DNA from: Candidatus Omnitrophota bacterium
GTDB taxonomy: Bacteria > Omnitrophota > Gorgyraeia > Pluralincolimonadales > Pluralincolimonadaceae
NCBI GenBank assembly: GCA_041653595.1
Contig: JBAZFB010000004.1
Span: forward strand, 1-64,000
DNA: 64,000 nt
Reading direction: 5' to 3'
The notes beneath the pieces are model-generated. The model ran no database searches. It was not told where the DNA came from and saw only the letters and a list, made by a program, of their open reading frames with translations. Position numbers and translations under genes: made by a program. The number at the start of each line of letters is the position of its first letter. The first letter of the stretch is position 1. Below are positions 16,691 through 23,999 of this stretch, piece by piece.

Positions 16691-17359
16691 ATGATGAAGT
16701 ACATGGTAGTGATTGCAGCGATGTTATTGGTAAGCGGTTCGGCGTTCGGTACAACTTTGTATGACTTCGAGTCAGGCACGCAGGATTGGTCAGCTCAGAC
16801 TTATGTAGACAGCCAGGCTATATCCGCCGTTGCGCAATCCAGCGCCCAGGCAAAATCCGGTTCATCTTCATTGATGGGAACGACTCACTTGGTTGCGACG
16901 AACCCGGCCGATGCTAATTACAGCAAGGGTGAGGTCAAGATCGAAAGAGGCGCATCTAACGCGCTTAATCTGCAAGGAGTACTGGCTTCTGTGTCGGTCT
17001 TCGGACCTACCGGCGCGAAGGGAGGGAATCCTTCGTCCCCCAACGGATGGCAGATGTTCTTTAAAGACACTTCCTGGAAGTCGTGGTACGGTCCGTGGAG
17101 TGATTTGACGGAGAATACCTGGCAGACGTTATCGGTAACGCCAGGTTCTACGGTCCCGGCTTTTGTCGATTCGGGTTTTGACCCCACGCAGATCATGGTC
17201 ATGGGCGTCAAGATCGGTACCGGTGGTTCGGCCACAGGGACCTATGACGGTCCCGTCTATGTCGACGACTACACCGTGGTCCCTGAACCGGCGAGCATGC
17301 TTCTTCTCGGCAGCGGTCTGATTGGCATCTTTGGTTTCGCGAGAAAGAAGAAAGCGTAG
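16691..17359 (+). CDS. PEP-CTERM surface protein with a jelly-roll-like domain
   Basis: The preferred start is ATG 16691, preceded by AAGGAGGTGA; an in-frame ATG at 16610 with its own GGGGG site would add 27 residues. The protein has a signal peptide (about 1-20, SAFG-TT), a beta-rich domain beginning YDFESGTQDW and ending PVYVDDYTV, much like the jelly-roll modules of the mannan operon, and a textbook PEP-CTERM sorting tail: VVPEPAS, a hydrophobic helix (LLLGSGLIGIFGF) and ARKKKA. PEP-CTERM tails are processed by exosortase, so the protein is probably displayed on or shed from the outer surface. No exosortase gene is in the window. Two operator-like sites tie it to the mannan regulator, suggesting a surface polysaccharide-binding role. 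Confidence 0.85.
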   Translation: MMKYMVVIAAMLLVSGSAFGTTLYDFESGTQDWSAQTYVDSQAISAVAQSSAQAKSGSSSLMGTTHLVATNPADANYSKGEVKIERGASNALNLQGVLASVSVFGPTGAKGGNPSSPNGWQMFFKDTSWKSWYGPWSDLTENTWQTLSVTPGSTVPAFVDSGFDPTQIMVMGVKIGTGGSATGTYDGPVYVDDYTVVPEPASMLLLGSGLIGIFGFARKKKA

Positions 17360-17397
17360 TAAAAATTCGACAGTAGAGGTACAATAAGAAAAATAAT

Positions 17398-17478
17398 AAA
17401 GGGGGTATTAAAGCTATGAGGAAAGTTCAAAAGGACTTGCTCCCTCACCCGAAAATAGCTTTAAGCACCCCCTTTTTT
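17398..17478 (+). terminator. Terminator-like hairpin spanning the gspK-like start codon
   Basis: AAAGGGGGT (17398-17406) pairs with ACCCCCTTT (17467-17475) and TAAAGCT (17409-17415) with AGCTTTA (17457-17463); a run of six T (17473-17478) follows. The 41-nt loop includes the ATG at 17416. The arrangement fits an intrinsic terminator for the PEP-CTERM gene (39 nt after its stop), but it also buries the ribosome-binding region of the next gene. Confidence 0.6.
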
Positions 17479-19845
17479 ATCTCCGGGAGGAACAATAGGG
17501 GCGTCGCCCTTATCCTCACGGTAGGGGTGTTGGCCCTTATCCTGCTCGTCGGCACTTCCTTTGCCATCAACATGATAGCGGACCTCAAGTCGGCGAAAAA
17601 CTTCAGGAATGCCGCGGAAGCGAAATATCTCGCCGAGGCCGGGATAAACAGGGCGATCTCCGAACTCCTCTACGGCACCGAAGGATTTGTAAGCGACGCG
17701 GTCGACTCGTCGGATGAGCTTTGGGCGCAGAGCCCAGCTTATAATACGCCGGTAGGTAACGGCGGTTATAGGGTAGATAAAATATATGATTGCGCGGGCC
17801 AGATATGCATAAACGACGCAAATCCTAACCTAAGCGTTATACTGGAGAACCTGGTCGCTTCCCTTGGCGCGCCCCTGTCCGCCGGCGATGGCGCGGCGAT
17901 AGTCACTAATCGTCCCGCTGCCGGTTATACCACAAAGGAAACAATAATAGAAGCCCTTCCCGGAGCGGCGCTTGCCGACAAAAAGGCAAAATACAATAAG
18001 ATAAAGGACCATATAACCTTACAGGCATTTATAGATTACGATGTAATAAGCCCCGCGTCGCCTTATCCCGCGGCGCCCAGGGCGCCGGTAAACGTGAATA
18101 CCGCATCAAGGGAGGTATTGATCGCGGTCCTGACGGGGATAAGCGACGGCACGAATACTATGACTTCCGCGAAGGCCGCTGCCCTCACCGACCATCTTAT
18201 AAATAACCGCCCTTACGGGACCTACGACCAGTTGTGGGGCATGCTCTTGTCCGCAGAGACGCTCGGTTATATCGCCGCCGGCGACGCTGCTGCCGTCATG
18301 GCGAACGCCAACCCGAACACGGACCTGATGCGCGCGAACCCCAATTATTCATGGCGGTATAAGCATGTATCGAGGTATGATCCCGCCAATCCCGACATCC
18401 AGGCCTATTACGACGCGAATGGCGTCCCCCTCACGGTAGATAAGACCGCGCTCTCGGTTTATACGACGGAATTCTGCTTCAACTCCGGCGGATATTATGA
18501 GATCAACGCGACCGGGTTCATAAATGACGCGTCAGGGAACCAGGTGGCATCTAAAAGCCTGCAGGCGGTCGTAAAACTTTTCGATATCTGGAAACAGACT
18601 ACCCAGGCCCAGTTCGCGCAGGGCACGATAAGTAATACCGAGCTCTATCCGGAGTACGACCAGGCCTCTTCCGGCGTATCTCCCGCCGCCTATGACGGGC
18701 AGGTAATGCTCACGACAAGGAAAGAAGCAGCCCCTTCCGGAACACCGCATTTCAAGATCGATTACGCAGATAAGGCCAATCATCTGAACGCCGACAGCGC
18801 GGGGGGAAACGCTGCCAGGCAGACGAGCGGCGTCACAGGCCCTATCCCGAGGGAGGCCGGCATACTTGCTAATCCTGCGGGCAATCTTATGCCTGACGGG
18901 GTATTTTATCCCCGCGATGGACAGACTATAGATTGGTTTTATCCAGAAAACAATATAGAGGCGAGCAGGGGCTCTATAGAGATATGGTTTAAGCCGAATT
19001 TCTATGAAAGATGGGTGACGTTTCCTACCTATGATTCGGGTAAGATATTTGAAACGCAGACCAGATCTTTTTGGGATGCCGACGGCAATGAATGGAAATG
19101 GTCCAATTCTTCCATTGATATGTATATGGCCAGGGGTTCCGGCGAGACCTCGTGTAAAGTCGTCGTCAGGGTCCACGGGAAAGACGGCCTGGAGCATAAT
19201 TTTTCTTATTGGCTTTGGGGCGTCAGCAGTTCCTGGGGGGCGGGGACGTGGCACCACCTGGCTTTTGTGTGGGACTTTAATACCGCGGAACAGCATATGT
19301 ATATAGACGGGATCAGCCAATATGATAATTCGCTGGCCATCCAGCCATACGGGTTTACCGGATTTCAGGGCCTGCAGTTCGGCTGCGATACGAACGCGAA
19401 CGAGCCTCCGAACGGCACTATGGATGAGATACGCGTATTCCCGACGATGTTAAATGCATCCGACATCGGCAACGATTGCGCTGCCGGAAGATACTACGAT
19501 GTGGGGGACGCCTCTTTTACGTCTTCTTCGCATGCGGCGGGCGCGGTAAGACTTGGGACTATATCATGGACCGAACACGTCTCGGACATGAACGGCAACC
19601 CTATTATCCCGGGTGCGGACATAACTTTTGACGTTTTTGACGGCGCGAATTGGCTAGGCAACAGCTCATCCAGGTCTAACCCGGCGGGCAATCCGCTCAA
19701 TGTCGTTACCGGCGGCACGGGTGATATCAGGTATAACGCCTATTTCCTGGAATCCGGGGACGGCCTCCTTGATTCGCCGGTCCTGGACGATGTGACGATA
19801 ACTTATCAAAAACGCGCGAAGATATTATACTGGAGAAATATATAA
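17416..19845 (+). CDS. GspK-like minor pseudopilin fused to a LamG domain
   Basis: The 809-residue protein starts with a type IV prepilin-like N-terminus: a 29-residue basic leader ending NNRG, then a hydrophobic helix (VALILTVGVLALILLVGTSFAI) and an alanine-rich amphipathic helix (AAEAKYLAEAGINRA). GspK features follow, including the helix-hairpin-helix VNVNTASREVL near 223-234. Residues about 514-675 form a LamG/concanavalin-like sandwich (SIEIWFKP, WHHLAFVWDF, MYIDG, NGTMDEIRVF). Ordinary GspK proteins are about 300-350 residues, so this is an unusual fusion. It may form the tip of a type II secretion-type or type IV pilus-like filament that contacts polysaccharide. The first 20 codons lie inside a terminator-like hairpin; TTG 17437 is an alternative start. 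Confidence 0.75.
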   Translation: MRKVQKDLLPHPKIALSTPFFISGRNNRGVALILTVGVLALILLVGTSFAINMIADLKSAKNFRNAAEAKYLAEAGINRAISELLYGTEGFVSDAVDSSDELWAQSPAYNTPVGNGGYRVDKIYDCAGQICINDANPNLSVILENLVASLGAPLSAGDGAAIVTNRPAAGYTTKETIIEALPGAALADKKAKYNKIKDHITLQAFIDYDVISPASPYPAAPRAPVNVNTASREVLIAVLTGISDGTNTMTSAKAAALTDHLINNRPYGTYDQLWGMLLSAETLGYIAAGDAAAVMANANPNTDLMRANPNYSWRYKHVSRYDPANPDIQAYYDANGVPLTVDKTALSVYTTEFCFNSGGYYEINATGFINDASGNQVASKSLQAVVKLFDIWKQTTQAQFAQGTISNTELYPEYDQASSGVSPAAYDGQVMLTTRKEAAPSGTPHFKIDYADKANHLNADSAGGNAARQTSGVTGPIPREAGILANPAGNLMPDGVFYPRDGQTIDWFYPENNIEASRGSIEIWFKPNFYERWVTFPTYDSGKIFETQTRSFWDADGNEWKWSNSSIDMYMARGSGETSCKVVVRVHGKDGLEHNFSYWLWGVSSSWGAGTWHHLAFVWDFNTAEQHMYIDGISQYDNSLAIQPYGFTGFQGLQFGCDTNANEPPNGTMDEIRVFPTMLNASDIGNDCAAGRYYDVGDASFTSSSHAAGAVRLGTISWTEHVSDMNGNPIIPGADITFDVFDGANWLGNSSSRSNPAGNPLNVVTGGTGDIRYNAYFLESGDGLLDSPVLDDVTITYQKRAKILYWRNI

Positions 19846-20925
19846 ATGAAAAAGGGAATATGTTTCATCTCTCTTATATTTGCTCTGTCATTGGCGTGCC
19901 GGGCCTCATTCGCGGACACGGTGACGCTCAATAACGGCCGCTCGCTCGAAGGAGAGATACTCGAAGAGAACGGCGCGACCATGACTTTAAGGACGAAAAT
20001 AGGAAAGGTAATTTTCAAACGCGCCGATGTCGCCTCGGAGAAACGCACGGAGCTGCCCGAGGGATTCTTCGGCGCGAGGGCGGAGGAGAAGCCCCGGGTC
20101 ACGGTAAATCCGGTGCCGCTCAAGGCCGAGGGTTACGGCGAGGCGAATTCCGGGAAATTTAATTTGAACGTTTCGGCCGAGATGAAAAGTTCTTACAACG
20201 GCGACGCTATTCTCGTTAAGTATAAGACAAACCTTCCGCAGAAGACCGTCCTCTTCCTGCAGGTCAGGGCGCTCAACCAGGTTATCGTCACGCGCAAGCA
20301 TGCGGTGGAAGGGCAGTCATTTGCGATAAGGTTCGGCCCGTTCAAGGAGAAGAGATTCTCGCCGGGCATCTATGTAGTCGAGGTCTCCTGCATAGCCTCA
20401 AGGCAGGAGAGCGAAGAGATAAAGAAGAAACTCGAAGGCGTTGGCGATATCGTCGCGACCGCGGAGATCCGCGTAGGGTCTCCGGACGAGGCAGAGGGGG
20501 CTACCGGCAAGCGCAGGAAGGAGTTGGCGGCCGAACTTAAGGAACTGGACAGCCTTTACAATAAGCTGAGCCTGGAATACGAATCCCAAAAGAAGAAATT
20601 CAACAAAGAGAGATGGGAATCGTTTACGAACGACTTTGAGGGCACGATAGAGAAGATAAAGGATGCGGACCTGGCGTACCGGAAGGTCGCGATAGTCATG
20701 GACTACCCGGCGCAGGAGAACGCCAAGATATCTATCGCGGATATTTTAAGGAAGCTCCGGATCCGTTATGCGGAAAGTCTATACAAGGCGAACAACCTCG
20801 AGTTCAAGGTCCCTCCGTCGGATGACGGCAGGGGAGCGGAAGCGCTCGACGTCAACACGAAGAGCCTTCTTGCCTCTGCCCGTAGTTTTGTAGAGAAATC
20901 GGAAAAAAAGACGGAGCAAAAGTAA
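19846..20925 (+). CDS. Secreted protein of unknown function with Sm-like N-terminal motif and coiled coil
   Basis: I do not recognise a named family. The 359-residue protein has a signal peptide (about 1-23, SFA-DT), then a short beta-barrel-like motif DTVTLNNGRSLEGEILEENG followed by VIFKRADV, a pattern seen in secreted proteins that carry a small Sm-like fold. A beta-rich middle (about 75-205) is followed by a Lys/Glu-rich helical stretch (about 215-275, RRKELAAELKELDSLYNKLS) likely to form a coiled coil. It begins on the base after the stop of the GspK-LamG gene, so the two are probably co-translated and may work together at the cell envelope. Confidence 0.6.
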   Translation: MKKGICFISLIFALSLACRASFADTVTLNNGRSLEGEILEENGATMTLRTKIGKVIFKRADVASEKRTELPEGFFGARAEEKPRVTVNPVPLKAEGYGEANSGKFNLNVSAEMKSSYNGDAILVKYKTNLPQKTVLFLQVRALNQVIVTRKHAVEGQSFAIRFGPFKEKRFSPGIYVVEVSCIASRQESEEIKKKLEGVGDIVATAEIRVGSPDEAEGATGKRRKELAAELKELDSLYNKLSLEYESQKKKFNKERWESFTNDFEGTIEKIKDADLAYRKVAIVMDYPAQENAKISIADILRKLRIRYAESLYKANNLEFKVPPSDDGRGAEALDVNTKSLLASARSFVEKSEKKTEQK

Positions 20926-20932
20926 CTATTTC

Positions 20933-20960
20933 TTGACTTTTTATCACAATAGAGAATAAT
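20933..20960 (+). promoter_or_regulatory. Promoter of the ABC sugar transporter operon (probably leaderless)
   Basis: TTGACT (20933-20938) and AATAAT (20955-20960) are 16 bp apart. The predicted transcription start coincides with the ATG at 20967 to within one or two bases. Confidence 0.55.
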
Positions 20961-20966
20961 AAGGCT

Positions 20967-22211
20967 ATGCGCGGAATAGAACGCGGAAGTGCTATATGGT
21001 GTCTTTTTTTATTTTTTGCGGCCCTCATTTTATCCTGCCTTTCCGGCTGCGCGAAGAAATCTTCCGAGAAAGAGATACTCATGTGGCTCGTCGGTTCCGA
21101 GAAGCAGGCCCAGAAGATAACCGAGCTCGGGCGGGATTTTTATAAAGAGACCGGAGTCAAAGTGAGATGCGAGGCGCTCTCGTGGGGAGAGGCCCATTCG
21201 AAATACCTGACCTCGGTCGTAGGGGAAGTCACCCCCGACATCGGGACGATGGGGCTTACCTGGGGGACCGAATTCGGCAACCTGGGCGCGATGGTCGACC
21301 TCCAGAAGGCTTTTCCTGCGGACCTCAAGGATATAGAGGACAACATCTTTCCCGGCCTCGCGGAATCCATAAGATATAAAAACAGCGTCTATGCCGTCCC
21401 GTTCGATATAAGCGAATATGTAATGTATTACAGGATCGACATAGTCGGAAGGCCGCCGCGGGACTGGAAAGAACTGGCTTCCCTTCTGGCCGATCTCAAC
21501 CGCGACGGCAAGTCGATGATAATCGACTGGGGCGGCCTCGGATGGATAGGATACAGCCCGTTCCTGTGGCAGGCGGGCGGGGATTTTTATAATAAGGAGA
21601 AGACGGCCGCCACGCTCGATACCGCGGCCGCGGAAACCGGGATGGAATTCTTTACCGGCCTATATAAGAGATACGGCGTGCCGAAAGAGGAGAAACCCGT
21701 AGAGCAAGGATTTAAGATGGGCGACTACCCGATATTCATCTCCGGGAACTGGAAGATGAAGAGCCTTGCGGACGTTGCCCCGGAGATAAACGGTAAATGG
21801 GGCATATCGCCGCTCCCGGCCGGGCCCACAGGAAAGAGGACCGGGTTCATCGGCGGCAGGGTTATGGGAGTCTTCTCCCAGTCCAAATTAAAGGATGAGT
21901 CGTGGGAGTTCATCAAGTATCTCTCCCGCCCGGCGGTCCAGCTGAAATTATACGAGGCGACCCTCGAGTCGCACGATACCTATCTTCCCCCGAACATAAA
22001 GACGTGGGATATCCTCCCGATGGATGCGGCGTTCAAGGAACCGCTTAAGGCGCAGGCGATGGACTCGAAAGGGCCGCCGTCATTATTGGGCTGGGATGAC
22101 AGCACGAGGTTCATAGATACGGCCATACAACTTATCGTCCTGAAGGGCAAGGACGTGAAGGCCGCTTTAGCCGGCGCGAACGACGAGTTGAACAGGAGGC
22201 TCAGGAAGTGA
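20967..22211 (+). CDS. ABC sugar transporter substrate-binding lipoprotein
   Basis: The 414-residue protein begins with a lipoprotein signal peptide whose lipobox LSGC puts the lipidated Cys near residue 28. The mature part is an extracellular solute-binding protein family 1 (MalE/UgpB-like) fold: ILMWLVGSEKQAQK, PDIGTMGLTWGTEF, VYAVPFDISEYVMYYR, FISGNWKM and a C-terminal FIKYLSRPAVQLKLYE. It should capture an oligosaccharide at the membrane for the two permeases that follow; the next gene overlaps by 4 nt (GTGA). Location between the mannan operon and a DUF5060 enzyme suggests manno- or gluco-oligosaccharides. No cognate ATPase is present, so a shared MsmK/UgpC-type ATPase elsewhere is likely. 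Confidence 0.88.
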   Translation: MRGIERGSAIWCLFLFFAALILSCLSGCAKKSSEKEILMWLVGSEKQAQKITELGRDFYKETGVKVRCEALSWGEAHSKYLTSVVGEVTPDIGTMGLTWGTEFGNLGAMVDLQKAFPADLKDIEDNIFPGLAESIRYKNSVYAVPFDISEYVMYYRIDIVGRPPRDWKELASLLADLNRDGKSMIIDWGGLGWIGYSPFLWQAGGDFYNKEKTAATLDTAAAETGMEFFTGLYKRYGVPKEEKPVEQGFKMGDYPIFISGNWKMKSLADVAPEINGKWGISPLPAGPTGKRTGFIGGRVMGVFSQSKLKDESWEFIKYLSRPAVQLKLYEATLESHDTYLPPNIKTWDILPMDAAFKEPLKAQAMDSKGPPSLLGWDDSTRFIDTAIQLIVLKGKDVKAALAGANDELNRRLRK

Positions 22212-23110
22212 AGTCGGTAGCCAAGGAATTGAACAAGCAGAAATGGGCGTATATCTTCATCGGGCCGTCCTTTATCATCTTCGCCGTATTTCTCATAATA
22301 CCGGTCTTCGCGTCGCTTTACTGGAGCCTGACCGAATACAATATCCTCCAGCCGCCCAAATTTGTCGGCCTGCAGAATTATATAAATATAATATTCCACG
22401 ACCCGCGTTTCTGGAAGGCGATGGTAAACACCGCGATCTATGTGGCCGGCACGGTCCCGACGAGCATAGCTATCTCGCTGCTTCTCGCCGTGGCCATCGA
22501 CCAGAACATCCGTTTCAAGAACTGGTTCAAGACCTTCTTCTTCATCCCGAGTATCACTTCGATTATAGCGATCTCGGTCATCTGGAAGTGGCTTTACGCG
22601 AGCGGGAAATACGGCCTCTTTAACCACGCCCTTTCGTCGATCGGGATAGCGCCGGTAAACTGGCTCGGAGTGGATTGGACGCTTCCCTCGATAATAATCA
22701 TGAGCGTCTGGGGCGGTCTCGGGTATAACATGATACTCTTCATCGCCGGGCTGCAAGGCATCCCCCAGGTCTTCTATGAGGCGGCCGAGGTCGACGGGGC
22801 GAGCGAATGGGACAAGTTCCGCAACATCACGCTTCCGCTCCTGGCGCCGACGATGGTCTTTGTCACCATAATGTCGATCATAAGCGCGTTCCAGGTCTTC
22901 GACGCGGTATATATCATGACCTACAGTTCGGAGGGGGCGGTGGGCGGGGCGCTCGACTGCGCGCTGACGATAGTCGCGTATCTCTACGATACCGGCTTCC
23001 AGAGGTTCGCGATGGGCTACGCCTCGGCGCTGGCGTACCTGATATTCTTCGTCCTCTTCATCGTAACGGTGATAAACATGAGACTGGTCGAGAAAAAGAT
23101 AGAGTATTGA
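22208..23110 (+). CDS. ABC sugar transporter permease (MalF/UgpA-like)
   Basis: The 300-residue membrane protein starts at GTG 22208, overlapping the upstream stop. It has six predicted membrane segments and the conserved cytoplasmic EAA loop (YEAAEVDGASEWDKFRNITLPLLAP) that contacts the ATPase. The first segment follows KWAYIFIGPSFIIF, typical of sugar-uptake CUT1 permeases. It pairs with the 23112 permease and the 20967 binding lipoprotein to import an oligosaccharide. Confidence 0.9.
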   Translation: MKSVAKELNKQKWAYIFIGPSFIIFAVFLIIPVFASLYWSLTEYNILQPPKFVGLQNYINIIFHDPRFWKAMVNTAIYVAGTVPTSIAISLLLAVAIDQNIRFKNWFKTFFFIPSITSIIAISVIWKWLYASGKYGLFNHALSSIGIAPVNWLGVDWTLPSIIIMSVWGGLGYNMILFIAGLQGIPQVFYEAAEVDGASEWDKFRNITLPLLAPTMVFVTIMSIISAFQVFDAVYIMTYSSEGAVGGALDCALTIVAYLYDTGFQRFAMGYASALAYLIFFVLFIVTVINMRLVEKKIEY

Positions 23111-23111
23111 T

Positions 23112-23996
23112 ATGGACATAAACGGGATAAAAGAGCTGGAGAGAAGAGGCACCGTCAGGGTCGCGAGCAAGAAGAAGCAGCAGCGGACCGCCAACCTCCT
23201 CATTTATACTTTCCTGATAGCCGGCTCATTCATAATGATCGTGCCGTTCGTGTGGATGATAGTCACGTCATTCAAACCGCTCGACGAGATAAATACCTAT
23301 CCGCCGAGCTTCTTTATCCGCAAGCCGACGATCGCGGCATACCTTGAACTCTTCAGGATAATACCGATGGGCAGGTATTTCCTCAACAGCCTTTTTGCCA
23401 CGACGGCGATCACGCTGGCCAACATATTCTTCTGTTCCCTGGCCGGCTACGCCTTCGCCAAGCACAGGTTCTTCGGCAGGGACAAGCTCTTCCTCCTGCT
23501 TGTGGGTTCGATGATGATACCCTGGCAGGTGAACCTGATACCGAGTTTCGTCATAGTGAAGAAGTTCGGGTGGCTTAACTCGTTTTACGGGTTGATAATC
23601 CCGGCGATGTCCGGCGCGTTCGGGATATTCCTGATGAGGCAGTTCATAATGAACATCCCGGATGACCTGATAGACGCGGCTAAGATAGACGGCTGTTCCG
23701 AGTTCACTATATACCGCAGGGTGATCTTGCCGCTCATACAGCCGGCGCTCGCCTCGCTGGCGATATTTACCTTTATGGCCCAATGGAACAATTTCGTCTG
23801 GCCGCTCGTGATAATATATTCCTCGAAGATGAGGACGATACCGCTCGCGCTCTCTGTCCTGAACGGGCAGTTCGGGACGAATTTCGCGATGGTCATGGCC
23901 GGCGCCGTGGTCGCCACGGCCCCCGTATTGATAGTATTTATAGCCTTCCAGAAATATTTCGTAAAGGGTATAGCGCTTACCGGCCTGAAGGCGTGA
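23112..23996 (+). CDS. ABC sugar transporter permease (MalG/UgpE-like)
   Basis: The 294-residue membrane protein has an N-terminal cytoplasmic stretch of about 25 basic residues, then six membrane segments, with the first at YTFLIAGSFIMIVPFVWM and the typical TSFKP sequence after it. The EAA-like loop is present as IDAAKIDGCSEFTIYRRVILPLIQP. These features define the second CUT1 permease subunit. It lies 2 nt after the partner permease, and the DUF5060 enzyme gene starts 4 nt downstream, so import and hydrolysis are co-expressed. Confidence 0.9.
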   Translation: MDINGIKELERRGTVRVASKKKQQRTANLLIYTFLIAGSFIMIVPFVWMIVTSFKPLDEINTYPPSFFIRKPTIAAYLELFRIIPMGRYFLNSLFATTAITLANIFFCSLAGYAFAKHRFFGRDKLFLLLVGSMMIPWQVNLIPSFVIVKKFGWLNSFYGLIIPAMSGAFGIFLMRQFIMNIPDDLIDAAKIDGCSEFTIYRRVILPLIQPALASLAIFTFMAQWNNFVWPLVIIYSSKMRTIPLALSVLNGQFGTNFAMVMAGAVVATAPVLIVFIAFQKYFVKGIALTGLKA

Positions 23997-23999
23997 CGC

